DNA of 64,000 nt. Origin: Theocolax elegans. Lineage: Eukaryota; Arthropoda; Insecta; Hymenoptera; Cerocephalidae. The notes under the pieces were generated by a model that worked only from the letters and a program-made list of their open reading frames with translations, ran no database searches and was not told the DNA's origin. The stretch spans positions 64,360,162-64,424,161 of the forward strand of contig CM047427.1 of NCBI GenBank assembly GCA_026168455.1, read 5' to 3'. This document shows, piece after piece, positions 25,249 through 38,000 of this stretch (positions are counted from its first letter, which is position 1; each line of letters begins with the position of its first letter). A program made the translations under genes and the position numbers.

Positions 25249-26009
25249 TCGGATGTTTTTCTCCGATGCTAGAAACCGAACAAGACAATCTCTCTTCTCT
25301 TCTCATGGTCTATTTCCCACGTTTGTGTGCTCCAAACTACAGACACTTTTGCAACGCTCGGTGCTTCATTTCTTTCAATTAGCTTATTGTTTGAATAGTA
25401 GCCACCTAGTACGTGAGGATGCAGTTCAAGTAAAATTGTATTAGGCTTCTTCCAGATAAGATATAATGTCTATTTTACGCTCTTCTCCCGTTGTTCATCC
25501 ATTATTGCGTCTTAGATGCACCACTTTCGTCAATCCTTATAACGACTATACCTTATTAACGGATAATCAAAGCAATGACCTTGCTCTTCATTTTAGAAAC
25601 GGTTAAATCGAATATTATTCATTCCATACTCGAGTAAATTGCAACTTTTCGACCTAGAATATGGGGGCGAAAGTAGTATATATTTTCCACAAACGTATTG
25701 GTAGGCAAAAGTAAAATTAGCGGGTCGAAAGTAAAATTAGCGGGGCGAATGGCCACTCTCGAATGTGGAGTAAATTATTATATGGAACGCGTGGTGAAAG
25801 TAGATTTATCCCTTGAGTGATTACTCCCTCGGGTGAAATCTTCTACTTTCGCCCCATGTTGCATAATGTACTATTTTAATTTGCTTTACATATTCCTTAT
25901 GCATACGGAGTTTTATCTGGTACAATAATTTTTATTAATTTAAAAAAATGTTATGATAAGAGTATGATGAAACCTTATCCATTTTAATCAAATAATATTA
26001 AAATATATT
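25249..26009. repeat. Duplication 2, block B, copy 2
   Basis: Second copy of 22857-23610, with indel-rich divergence only in its first 250 bp. The MITE recurs at 25663-25856. Confidence 0.85.
25663..25856. mobile_element. MITE-like element, second copy carried by duplication 2
   Basis: Same element and same flanks as 23264-23457. It is present because block B was duplicated, not by a separate insertion. Confidence 0.5.
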
Positions 26010-27355
26010 TTTATAAAATTTAGTCATCGTCTAAAAAATTAGATGGTATATTTGCAATAAAAACTAAAAAAAAATTAGCTTTTTCTCTACAGTAGTTGAA
26101 AAAAGTAAAAAGAGTAATATCGCATGTATGCAAAGCGCATATTAGGAAATCTCGTGTAAAATCGGTGATAAGACAAAGAAGGGGAGAGTGGATGCGTGAG
26201 AGAGAGAAAGAGAGAAAGAGAGAGAGATAGTTGGTATGGAACGCATGCACGTAAAAGAAAATGTGTAGGGGCGCAGATCTTATGCTTTAGAGCGACCGTT
26301 AACTCGCGGGAGCTTGCAAAAAGCTCGTAACCCCGAGATTTACGAGTGTCCGACGCACATGAGAAAGTGGGGAGAGTCAAGACGGGGCTGCCCGAAGAAG
26401 CTTTTGGGTCCGGACGACCGAGCGACGGGTGAATACTGCAAGATATATCCATTCGTCACGCTAAGATAAACACCCGAGAAACTAACGTTTTTTCCTTCTC
26501 TTTCCCTCTCACCTTTCTGCCACTCTACATTTTGTATTTTACAAATTACTTACCTTTTTTATGGTGCGGTTCGAGGGAAAAAGAACGAGACAGACTCAGT
26601 CTATAAAGCTTTTGGAATGAGTTTCGTAGTAATTGGAGAGGATTTTCGCTCAAATATAAAGCCGGAATCTCAGCTTTATATGCACTACTTCTAGTCAAGC
26701 TTAACATTTTTTCCTTTAAATACTATAGTATTACGAAGATTCCACGCAACGATTATTCATTTGTGAGATGTATATTGTAATTTTAATATTTATACTATTT
26801 ACTTACAATTTTAATTACAAATTTTATTTAGTGAAATATTTTTATTATTAAATGTAATAAAACCTAGAAAAGGAAAGAATTTCATAGTAATAAAATTTTG
26901 CGCATTTGTTCATTATAATGATGGAATTAACTTATTAGAATTAGTACTATTAGACATACGACTTTCTTTATTAATACTCTGCTTGATAAAACTTTAATAT
27001 TATAAAATAATCACTTACGTGACTAACAGGGAGAGTATCAGACCATTGGATGACGGATCTTAATCAAACTCTAGGTTGTGTTTTCTAATATAAAAATATG
27101 AAGAAATCGAGTTATTTACACCCTGATGCGGAAATGTATCAAAATTATAGGTCTCTAAAGCAAGTTTTGGAAAAAAATTCTTTACACTTGCAACTTATAA
27201 ACAAATAGAGGTGTACACTCAAACTCGAAACCACAAGAAAGCTAGATCAAGTACTACCGATTAAAAAAGAAATACTTTTGACAATATTGATTTGAAATAA
27301 AGTTATAGGAAAAACAAGCAGTACTACAAATTTATTTAATTTTTATAAAATTTAG
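26010..27355. repeat. Duplication 2, block C, copy 2
   Basis: Full-length repeat of 23611-24955, with a handful of single-base differences such as TTCATTTGTG against TTCATTGGTG. The copy ends at the same TTTATAAAATTTAG. Confidence 0.85.
27026..27335. mobile_element. One-armed relative of the 6533 foldback element, duplicated copy
   Basis: Same as the element at 24626-24935, carried along within block C. Confidence 0.6.
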
Positions 27356-27640
27356 ATATAATCTTATATTTATTATTTCATTAATGATTATATAAAGTTA
27401 AAAATTTAATAAAACGTTTGATTTATAAGAAAACTAGAAATAGAATCGCGATTTAAATAAGAAAACGCAACAAACTTGAGGATGTATAAACTTATTATGA
27501 ATGGCATAAATATAAGATATAACTATAAGGCGATTTTGAAAAAAAAATCCTGCATTATGACTTTTAGTAATCCGATGACTAATCAAATAATAATTCTCAC
27601 CGTATAAAGCTTAATATTTAAACATCTCATAAAGAAAAAG
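27356..27640. other. AT-rich stretch
   Basis: Nothing recognised between the end of duplication 2 and the next CpG-rich block. Confidence 0.4.
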
Positions 27641-28230
27641 TATTTAATCGGCAGTGAAACCATATCCAAAGCGTCGTCCCAGAAAATACTGTACGATTAT
27701 TGCAAAACCTCGTAAGACCCGAAGATTTACGAGGGGACATCTCCTGCCGCCACAGGCCGAAAAGAAATATACATTTCCTTCTCCTTCGAGTCACAAGTTA
27801 CGCGCGCAGCCTTCGCGAGGACGACGTCGGCGAGCCAAACCGAGTTGATTCCACCACCGGCACTCGTTCTTTACGCAAAGATAAACACGGAAAAGGTTTG
27901 GTGACACGACTGAAAATGTATACGTGGTTTGATCTTCGCATAGAGATAGGCGTCGGAAAATGCTTTCCACGTGGACTAAAACGAAGAGAGAAAGATGAAG
28001 AAAGGGAGGAGGAGGGGTGCGAGGGGAGAACCGTCCAGCTTAATGATGAAATAAAACGAATTGAGGGAGGGAGACGCGGGCTACCGCAGAGCGAAAACCC
28101 GAAAATAATGCGTGTGTGGAGGTTCGAGGTCGATTTCCTGGGACATGGGGCGAAAGCTCACTTCCGGAAGGGAGGAATTTTCTGGCTGTGCGTTTAAGCT
28201 GCCACACCAGACTACTTTGCGAACCGGTCG
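27641..28230. other. CpG-rich block with overlapping frames
   Basis: About 600 bp of raised GC and CpG. Plus-strand frames at 27654-27848 and 27700-28197 (165 codons) overlap each other, and a minus frame runs at 28040-28252. The 165-codon frame is rich in Arg, Glu and Gly, lacks hydrophobic periodicity and matches no family I know. I regard it as composition-driven. It may be a regulatory element or non-coding exon within the inferred long intron. Confidence 0.35.
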
Positions 28231-29700
28231 ATGAAATTACTCGATGACTCATTGAATATAGTGTTATTAAAATTATTAATGAAGATGCGCTAAAAGATCC
28301 TTTTTCTTGAATTGCCTTTTCATCGATTATTATACTTCGAGTGCTTATACGAAAGTTGTTTGATAATTACTTTTTATACCCAAGAAATTTCAATTTTCAT
28401 CATTATTAATAACAAAGTACATTCTTAAATAATAACGTAATACGTTATACATACAAAATATAAAGTTATATTTTTAAATTTTCTGATTAAAATTTACTGT
28501 AAAGGCCCTCTTATTATTTTTGAGTGAAATGTCCAAAAATAAAATCAAAATGGATCATTATGTAGTAGGTTTAAAATCGATCGTTATTTTGACCCTATTA
28601 TCATCGATAAATTTTTTGTCACGTACTCGGTTGCACGTGGATGTAAGCATGTATGGTTGATATTTCAAGATCGCGATAATGAGTCCTTTCGAATTGGAAC
28701 AGGTGGCGTCAGCCAAAAAGATAAGTGCCTTCGTCAGCTCGGATGAGAGGAATGGTACCCATACGTACATCTTCTTCACTTGCGCTCTTGAAACTTTTTT
28801 TGTCCGATATCACCTCGAGCTTCTGACACTCTCGCACAATTCTGAACGAGCCTTGATAACGTGTGGGCGTAAAGTTACGTTACTAGAGAATTCACTTATT
28901 TTATATTTCTATAATGGGCGACTATAATGTGTGAATGAAAGGAAGGTGATATCCGTTGTGATGCTCTATAGGAATTGTTACGACTTATTGCATACGAGCT
29001 CGGAAGTTATACCGTATTGTTTTGCTTTCCTCTCGTGTCAATTCCCGTGTCCATTATATGTTAGTATTATATTGCTCTTCTTCTGCATTTCTGTATTGTA
29101 CTATTATCTATATAAAATCTTCATCCTTAATTTATATCGCTAATTATTATATTGTTATTTTTATTATTTTAGGAAATATGTGAAAATGTTCAACTCTAAA
29201 GTTTATCATTATTTATAGTTTTTTTAATTACATACATTAAAAAAATGATTTTGTTTAAAAAATATTTCTATCGAACTCTTGTATTTATCTTTTGAAGGAG
29301 CATATAATCCTCAGAAAACTGTTACAAAAGTTGTCTTGTATCAAAAATTGATCCTGTAAAAAGTGTCGATCATAAGTTGAACTAGTATACTGACGTTTAG
29401 GTCCAGAAGGGAACAGTTGAATAGGAGTTATAATAAAAGCTACCAATAATACTAGAATCAAAGTTGAATTGAATCAAAAATTAAAGTTGAACAAGCTTAT
29501 CTGATGCGCCATTATACTGTCTGTCCGGCCTTTTAACTTGGAAATACTTAGTGCAGATATTGTTTACATAATTGTAATAAATAAATTATAATATTAAAAA
29601 TTAAATACGTCAGTTCTTTATGTTTTAAATTTTTTCTTCAATTGTTTCACATTGTTTATTTTAAAAAGATACATTCCTCTATTTTGAATCTGACATCTTC
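28231..29700. other. Mostly AT-rich stretch
   Basis: A mixed-composition patch at 28600-28900 has short frames on both strands (28558-28779 minus, 28679-28927 plus) without recognisable features. Nothing else supported. Confidence 0.4.
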
Positions 29701-30100
29701 GAGAACGACGAAGCTACCAATTTTATCGACATATATAGGAGTGACCGTTTTTAATTTTTATCAATAACTAAATCAGTTTTTGAGGAATTTTTGGACCAGA
29801 GCGCCATTCTATACAGTAATATAAGTCATCTGTCAAATTTTGGTGCAAATTCATTCAGTATTTAGGAAGAATAGGTATGAAACTGTAATCCACTGTAATA
29901 ATCAGGTTATGTTGCATAAAAATTAGTTTCACATTATTCTTCGTAAATGCTCAATGAATTTGCACCAAAATTTGACAGATTAAATTACTGTATAGAATGC
30001 ACTCTGGTCCCAAAATTCCTCATAAACTTTTATATTTTTAGATAAAAATGAACAACGGTCACTCCTTTATGTCGATAAAATTGCTAGCCTCGACGTCCTC
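29701..30100. mobile_element. Foldback/palindromic element, 400 bp
   Basis: Arms of about 180 bp face each other. CCAATTTTATCGACAT near 29717 is mirrored by ATGTCGATAAAATTGC near 30070. AATTTTGGTGCAAATTCATT near 29838 is mirrored by AATGAATTTGCACCAAAATT near 29954. The ends read GAGAACGACGAAGCTACC against GAGGACGTCGAGGCTAGC (14 of 18 identical). The loop is near 29900. No ORF. It lies inside the inferred 28 kb intron. Confidence 0.7.
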
Positions 30101-31520
30101 TTAAATATAAATAATAATTGATAATTAATTAAATAATATAATAGATATGTATCATAAAGATAAATAGCATACCTGTTAAATAATTAATCAGAAAAACATA
30201 ATTGACAAGAAAGCTTGAGTAACTAAAACAGAAGTTATAAATACCACAATGTATAGATATGCAATTATATACTTATGAAAAGTTTCTTGTTCTGGACTTA
30301 CCGCTAAAGGTTGTACCACGTTTCATAGAATCAAGAATAAAAAGTAAATCTTATAAAAGTGTGCGTTGCACAGTAATATGTCATTAAATGTGTTTGAATG
30401 CAATAGACAATGTTTAACACAAAATTATATAATATAAGCTTCTTACATTCAAAGACAGTTCAGCAAGAGCGTAATACTCAAATTCCTTCGCTAAATGTTC
30501 AATGATCGTTAACCATTAACGTAAATTTCATTAATTTGAAATTATATTGCTTATTAAACGAGACACTTAAAATTCATTGAATTGGGTTAAAGATATAATG
30601 ATAAAATAGATATATTAAATATGATTTCGAAAAATGTTATTAAATTATAAGTCTTCGTAGTCACTCACATAGTCATCTTAGTTGAAGTCGCATTACATAT
30701 GCGTTTGAAGTGACATCTGTTTCTTATACAGGACAGACATATAAAATATTTTTATTTTCAGTAAAAGATAAGTTTTATGAATGTTTAATGCTATACAATA
30801 GCATAAGTAGTAAAAAAATATCTTAATTTTTTCCATGTCGCTTCTTTTGTGAAAAATGTGAAAAATTCCATGGAATTTCATAAGTGAAAGATGAAGTTAT
30901 TTAAATTCCGCATGCGCAAATCTTATTTTTTTTAATTTGAAACATATTACCCTTTGATCAACAAAAATTCATGAAATTGCGTTTTAAATACGTGTATATA
31001 CCCTCAATTTCTTAAAGTGATTGTTTAGAATTGATAAAAAATGTATATTACAGTTTAACTGTATTTTAATTGTTTTACTTAAAATTGAATATCTGAAATA
31101 TATAAAAATATGTTTCCTAGGCAATTATTATATTTATATACCTCTGCTCTTATAATAATTATAAATATTTACTTATATATAAATTTTTTTGTCTAAAGTT
31201 ACGCTATAATTTCAGTCGTATTAATTAAAACAAATTTATAAATTATAGTTTCGATGTTATTTATTGCACTTTATATCGTCGTGCCTTACGAAGATTATCT
31301 GAGTGCTTTATTAAATGTAAACGTGCTTTATTAAAGTTGTACCGTTTGTCAATGAATATTAAATATAATATATAGATTATTGTACGAAAAAAGTTAAAAG
31401 AAGGTTTAAAGTATATTTTCACATTTGAATACAGAAGGAGAGTTTCATTCTTCCTTCACAGTTTCTTTTCATGCGTTAAAGCCTTAATACTCCTTATTAT
31501 TTCCTTCACGTCTCCTCATT
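30101..31520. other. AT-rich non-coding stretch
   Basis: No gene, splice pair or repeat that I can support. Confidence 0.5.
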
Positions 31521-31800
31521 TTTTCTGGGGTTATTTTTCCTTCCTCGGGTATTCCTCTTCATTTGGAAAAAATAAGTCAACGCTCCCGTGCGAAATTCCG
31601 AATGATCTCGGGGTTAAAGGTGGATGTTGGAATCGAGCACGGTTGTGCAGCAAATGAAACACGCAATGCACCTCAAAACAGTAACCACGACGAACAAGAT
31701 TTTTCTGCCCGAGGTAAAGCGCAACGTTGTGTGACCTGTCTCGATGCACTAATTCCCGCCGTGATTCGCCCTTAAATATCAAAACGCTTTGCGTTTAAGG
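31521..31800. other. Mixed-composition block with opposing frames
   Basis: Frames of 83 codons (minus 31531-31782) and 70 codons (plus 31563-31775) occupy the same DNA. Such symmetrical openness reflects composition. Possible regulatory element; no splice signals found. Confidence 0.3.
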
Positions 31801-33000
31801 AGAAAAAGAAAGTAAGAGTGGATACGCTATGCATGGGTCTGATTTGTCTATGACCATATATATATATACCCTTGGTATAGCGTAAACTAAGATAAATAGC
31901 TACGACGAAGGTATAGCCGAGCAACTTAACCAGAAGTAGTGTAGCGATTGCGTTTAGTAAGCTACCCTATGCATAAGATATCAACATGCGTACGTGGTGC
32001 TACAAAATGTGGAGAGACAAGCATATCGAACGTACGTATAGTGAAATAGTCAAGCTACGTGTGTAACATAGTTATCCATGTAATTCTTTTTAATCCGTAC
32101 AATAGTATAAATTGTTTTAACATATTTCCTTAACAATTACTTTTTAGATACTATATTAAATATTATATTTTGTATTGTTTTTTTGTTGCGTTGTTGATAA
32201 TAATTAAAATTCGTTTTAAATATTAAATTCAGGTGATTCTCACTTTAGAGAGAATTTTGAGAAAAATATTATATAATTGCATAATAGCATACATCTCATT
32301 CAAAATGATCTTTGCAATATTTTTCTTTTAAATATATGTCGAGTATGTAACTCTGTACCTCGACATCAATAAATCTTAATAAATATTGAACTTACACGAT
32401 CTACTGAAATAAGGTTCCCAAGTTTTATCCACTTTATTTGCCCATTCATCTCGGATATAAACGTGAACTTTGCTTAAAATTGGAATTTGAACCAAATTTT
32501 ATTTATCGACTTATAATTTACGTGTATACACACTTCTTGCCACAAATGGACGATACGTGTAATTAGTAAAGAAGATGATAAAAAGAAATAAATGCGTAAC
32601 TTATTAAAAATCTCGTATTGCTAATTGGGCTAGTCATTACCCTTTGAGTACACGAAAAGTCACTTAACATTTGTGTTCTTGATTATGCAATGTCACGAAG
32701 TTAGTAATCACACGCAACAGAGTCGTGCATTTACGAGTTCAAATAATCGTTCGATGTCCCATATCCTTTGACTAATCAATATAGAGTTAATTGTTGGTTC
32801 GAGGTTGTATATATTTACACGGATCGAGAATCTAGCAGAGTCCGTTTCCATTATTCACTAAATCGTGTAAATCCAGGTTATTTATTATCTAGCACTTAGG
32901 TGCACGTTAAGCGGGTGCTAGACAGTCCGGAAAAAATATAGCTTTAATACCACTGGTTCATCCATCAAATGCAAAGTAAAATCCACCCGTAATTCGAGCA
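31801..33000. other. AT-rich non-coding stretch
   Basis: Includes a short TATATATATATA run near 31855. Nothing else supported. Confidence 0.45.
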
Positions 33001-33530
33001 ACAAGAAACGCGGAAGAGTGCACGATCGCAGGATCGCAGGATCGCTCGTGTGTCCTGCTAGATAAATAATACGAATTATTCGGCGATTAAGGTGACGGCT
33101 CCCTGGATCCCACCGAAATTCCGAGTATCATATCTATCCTTCTCACTCTCTCCCAGCCTCTCCCAGCCTCACCCAGCTCCTCCCAGCCCCTCTCAGCCTC
33201 TCTCGCAGTCTCTTCACCTCTGTGAGCTAAATGAGCCAAGGCTCATCTTCCCTCTTGCACGTGCGCTCCTGACAAAGGACGGGAGCCGTGGCCGGGTTTC
33301 AGACGGGGGCTACCAGACCCATGCGCAATTGCGCGGTCCGCCCTTAATTTCAATTGCATTCCGGTGGTTTGAGAAGCCTTTCGACCAAAACCCTGCCACG
33401 CGAATAACAATGAATTCTACCTGAATTTTCAGCGCCTCGTCGGAGAAACGAATGTCAAGTCCGATTGTGGATACTCGACGAACTCGGTTGAGTATCTAAA
33501 CTGTCATCGGTTTGACGGATTTGAGAGGCA
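33001..33530. other. CpG-rich block with a 10-bp minisatellite
   Basis: A tandem repeat of TCCCAGCCTC-like units spans 33151-33210 in about six degenerate copies. The 110-codon plus frame at 33092-33424 reads the repeat as Ser/Pro/Gln-rich sequence and has no recognisable domain, so I do not call it a gene. Confidence 0.45.
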
Positions 33531-34129
33531 CGTGTTACTTATATTGCTTATATACCACTCATTTATTTCTGTATTCTTCATTTCATCGGATTGATTTCAC
33601 TACAAGCATTAATTATTATTCAATGCCAATGCTTTTCTTCTATTTTAATTATATTCTAATGCACTAATAACCAAAAGTATATATTTGCGTTGTTATGCAT
33701 ACGTATTAATTCGACTTTATAAATTACTAATATTCATATTATTTACCGGAATGAAGCTTATTATTAATTATTATTAAGCAATTCTTCATCCGTGTGCAAA
33801 ATTAGTATATTATCGAATGCAGAAGTAAAATAATTGTTAAAAACATCATAAGATCAATAACTTAATTTTGATGTGTTTTTATTAATTGTGAGTTTCGCGA
33901 ATATTGCTTAATATTATAAGTATATATTTTTTACTTTTAACTTTTTAAACGTTACGAGAAATATGTGATTCCGGTTGAAGAGCTTAATTCGATATAATAT
34001 ATACATATAATAAAAATATATAACAAATAAAGTTAATGAATCGCGAAAATGCATAAAGTTATTGTGTATATAAGCATATGAAGTAGTATATATTAATAAA
34101 TGTATATACACATGCATATTATGTAAGTA
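33531..34129. other. AT-rich non-coding stretch
   Basis: Nothing supported. Confidence 0.45.
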
Positions 34130-34200
34130 CATATGTGTGTATGCATGCATGTGTTTGTGTGTGCGTATGTGCGTGTGCGCGCGTGCGTGCACACATACAC
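34130..34200. repeat. Alternating purine-pyrimidine tract
   Basis: About 70 bp of almost unbroken TG/CG/CA alternation, including GTGCGCGCGTGCGTGC. This is the composition known to favour Z-form DNA. A 92-codon minus frame through it is a reading of the simple sequence. Confidence 0.75.
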
Positions 34201-34489
34201 AAAAATGGAGATTTAATACGGTAGGATAACGGTTTGTATTATATATCTTTATGGCGCAGAATATAAATTCATTGGACAGAGATGTAAATGCATATTTTAA
34301 TACAATACAGCTGGATTATCTTTAATGTTATCATTAAACTAACGACATTTTTGACTTTCTCACGTATTATTTATAAACATATAATTGTTTTTAAATTTGG
34401 TTTATTTACATAGTTTCATTATAATTTCATGCCATCAGGAATTATGTATAAATAATACTCAGAAATTAATTGTTAGATATAAGACGTTG

Positions 34490-34718
34490 TACACGGAGAG
34501 AAAAAAATATTAATGATTACTATCGTGCTTAGTATTGGTTATTATACACGTCAAGTAATTGAATACTGTGATGCAAAAAAAAGAAACAAAAAGAGTACTC
34601 GTTACTTGATATTTTAGTATTCAGTGCTATGAATTACAAGTAGTAAGTCAAAAATTGTTTCATCGTTTATGTCTTACTAGTCGTCTATAGTAATCATTGC
34701 TTTTTTTATCTCCGTGTA
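34490..34718. mobile_element. MITE, TACACGGAGAGAAAA termini
   Basis: The left end reads TACACGGAGAGAAAAAAATA. The right end on the minus strand reads TACACGGAGATAAAAAAAGC. Both continue into AATGATTACTAT, giving terminal inverted repeats of about 34 bp. Length (229 bp) and terminal motif match the element at 7892-8125. No ORF. Confidence 0.75.
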
Positions 34719-35020
34719 TCCATTCTTATGATGTAAAACAATAAAAATACAATTATGGAATGTAAAAATTTGTGAAACTATAATTCTAAATTTGTTATCA
34801 GGGTATACCATCACACTTTGAAATAAAAATACAATGGTTAATAAATCGATTGACGCTAGTCAAGAAATGATAATGAGAGGGTATATACAAGTCGCTCGAT
34901 CAGGCAAAAATTATTGAAATAAAGGTAAAGGTTTAAATAATAAGAAACAAAAATATCGCGTAACGCAAACAGCTTATATATTTTTCCTTTCCCTTGAAAA
35001 TCAAAAATCGAAAACCCGCA
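34719..35020. other. AT-rich stretch
   Basis: Nothing supported. Confidence 0.4.
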
Positions 35021-35410
35021 AATAAATCATCTCGAGACGATCGATGCCGGCTGAAAAAATACGACTGGCAAATAAATAAATAAGAGGCTGGCGCGCGCCG
35101 GCCAATAAAGCGAGATAACGAACAGAAGAGATAGAGCGAGAGAGAGATTATACGTATACATATAGATGTATATAACTAAAGAGAGAAAGAGAGAAAATGC
35201 CGCGTCGCGTCCGGGAAATCCAAGACGAACCGAGGCCGGCAATATCTGGCTCTTACAAAACGCATTTAAAAATAACGCTTTTCCTCTCGAGCTCTCGGGC
35301 CTTGACGCGGGGAAATCTCTTCGCCTTGACTCGCGCATCAAAGGTTAAGACACACAAGCGCGAGCGGTCGCGCTTTTCTATTTTTTGACTTTTCGATGCT
35401 CTCCGGCTTT
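35021..35410. other. CpG-rich block
   Basis: Raised GC with a (GA)n-like tract at 35125-35195. Frames on both strands (104 codons minus, 60-63 codons plus) overlap and show no family features. Candidate intronic regulatory element. Confidence 0.3.
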
Positions 35411-37630
35411 TTGATTATCACACGGGGGAGTATTAATCCAAGGCAATGGATAATAGTCATAATAGCGTTGCAATAGATTTGATGCGACTGATGAAAAATG
35501 ATAGTTTGTTTTCGTATAAACACGCGTTCAATCACTTGTATATTAATGTCACATCATAAAATTGATGAATTGTCACTTTTTTTTTATTATGCTTGTTTTC
35601 TGTTTGACAAATTTTATTATATGTTAATGCGAGACAATTTTTAAAACATAATCAATGTATTTCTAAATATAATTCTTCAAGGACAAATAAATCTTCTAAA
35701 CATTCGCTTCTTGCATTGAGAATAAATTTAATTTCTTATACATTATTCGGATAATCATAATAAAATTTAGATACACATTCATATTTTGTGCGTATATTTT
35801 TTATTTTTATCAATATGGATTAATAAAAGGCAATTTTAAAAACCTTAAATATTATTGCATTTCTGCAAAATAAACATAATATTTTTCCTTTATTTATTTA
35901 TTTATTTATTTTCGTTTATTTCATTTGAAAGAGATGTTTGTTGCATACGCCTTATAATGTATACTATACACTTTCATATCTCAATTAAAAAACGCTACGA
36001 AATCAAAAAATTATTATAATCAATTGTTTCCAATTATAGGGTCAGCAATATATATAATGTATAACATATAATTTAAGTATTTAGCTCACGTACTACCATT
36101 TTTGTGTAAATATATATTTTACAATAATAATTTATATTGTGATATTTACAATAAAAGAGTAAATTAAAAAACTACTAAATAAGTATAGTAAAATGCGATG
36201 AAATAAATAGAATCTGAGTTATTTTAATTATATTATACTTGAATCATTAATATTCTTCAATATTCTATTCTATTGCATATATTATTATATATATATTTAC
36301 CATTTAAAAATATTTAAGGTTTTATTCTTAAAATAAATGTTGACTGTCTATATTGATATTAATAATTATTATGTGGATTCATAAACTTATAAAAATTTAT
36401 TGATTTTGTTCATAATAAATGCCAGTTTCATAATATTATCCTCTGTATACTGATAAATGTATTTTTAACTAACAAGCAGGAAACACTTTTATCGATGAAC
36501 CAATTCCGGATTAATCACTCACTGTTTGTATAAAATTTATGGTACTCTAGTAAAAGCTATTTAATTTATAATACTTTAAAATGAAGAGTTTATGTTTAAA
36601 AAATATCAGAAAGTTTCGTGATTACAGTTTTATAATGTTTTTTAGTACGAAGCACAGTTTCAAACGTATATGGTCAGGCTCAAAAAGCTGACGGCCATTC
36701 AATTGCTTCTGTTTGTTACTTATTATGTAAGACTATAAGAGCATTTATTGGAACATAAAATGCATATGAGTGATTTTTTGTATAAATTAATATTTAATAT
36801 TATATTATTTATTATCACAAAAACCCATATTTAGTGTGTTATTGCACTGTGTAGTTATATGTGTGTGTCAAAAATGGCTTGTGTCAATGAGTATGTACAT
36901 CAGTAATAATAAGTAAATAAATTGTAAATGCTTATGAAAATCAGATATTAGAAAAGTATGTTATGACATACCATATATGTAAAAAAATATCAAATTTTAA
37001 TTATTTTTCGCTTTTTAACAAAGCAACCTTAACGTAGACTTGAATTACATTTTTTTAATAAAGTTATTTTCAGTTACTAAATTGATAGGCATATTGAAAT
37101 CTTTGTTCTTCTAAATAATATTTATAATTTTGTACAAAACCTTACTATGAAACATTATTGCTTAGTTAAAATACGAATATTCTACTGTATAATTGTATGG
37201 TATAACTAAGTATTTTTTAGTATGATATTTTGGGAACAAGGACAATATTTTCGTAGAGTTCGTCGCCGTTAATAATTATTCTTATTATTATTAATAATTA
37301 TTATGGCTAAAGTCAAATCGCAAAAAAAATCGTCTTGTTATTAAATATTTATAATTTTTGCGTTGAATAGGGGAATATATATCACAGGTAACTGCATGGA
37401 AAAGTTAAATAATTCATATATATGTAACGAATTACGCACATTCTAAAATATTTATGAAAGTTTCGCACATAATTATTATTAAAAACGTTTTTAAATTCTC
37501 CAGTATCAAATAATTAAATGTCACAAACATCATTAAAGCACGTTAATGCATAAAAAAGAAGCTTGCACAAGTGCCTTGGGAACCTTAAACTCTTCACTTT
37601 AAATAGTAAGAGGCAACTTCTTTAAACCAC
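35411..37630. other. AT-rich non-coding stretch
   Basis: Contains a (TTTA)n tract at about 35889-35911. No gene or element recognised. Confidence 0.5.
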
Positions 37631-38000
37631 CGAGTCCTTTTGGCTTTTCCGCTTTCTGCCCCCCCCCTCCCATCTGCCCCTCTCTCGCTCTTTCTGACTG
37701 CGCTATGCGAAAGCGAGAGCAAATTTCGTTTTCCCAGGCGCTACGCTACGCTACGCTCATCCTCGCGTGAAAGCTCCGTGCGCGCCCCATCGGCGTAATG
37801 GAGTCGAGCGCCGCACAGGCTTTGACGGCTTTTATAGCGCGAGAGGCGCGATGGCTTCCCCCATTTGCAAAAAAAAACCGCTACGCGCACTTACCCAAGC
37901 GCTCCGACTAATAGCTCTTTGAAACTCTATCCCGAAGCTTCGAAAATCAAAGTGTTGCACCTGTATCACAGATCCGACGTTGACTCGTTTTTATCGAAGA
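37631..38000. other. CpG-rich block with (CTACG)n
   Basis: Raised GC and CpG, with a CTACG pentamer repeated three times at 37741-37755. The 81-codon plus frame starting at 37865 begins in a poly-A run and has no recognisable features. Confidence 0.35.

Noticed and set aside
27700..28197. 165-codon plus-strand frame
   Set aside because: It sits in a GC-rich block, overlaps another frame, is dominated by Arg/Glu/Gly and shows no recognisable motif.
33092..33424. 110-codon Ser/Pro-rich frame
   Set aside because: Much of it is a translation of the 10-bp minisatellite at 33151-33210.
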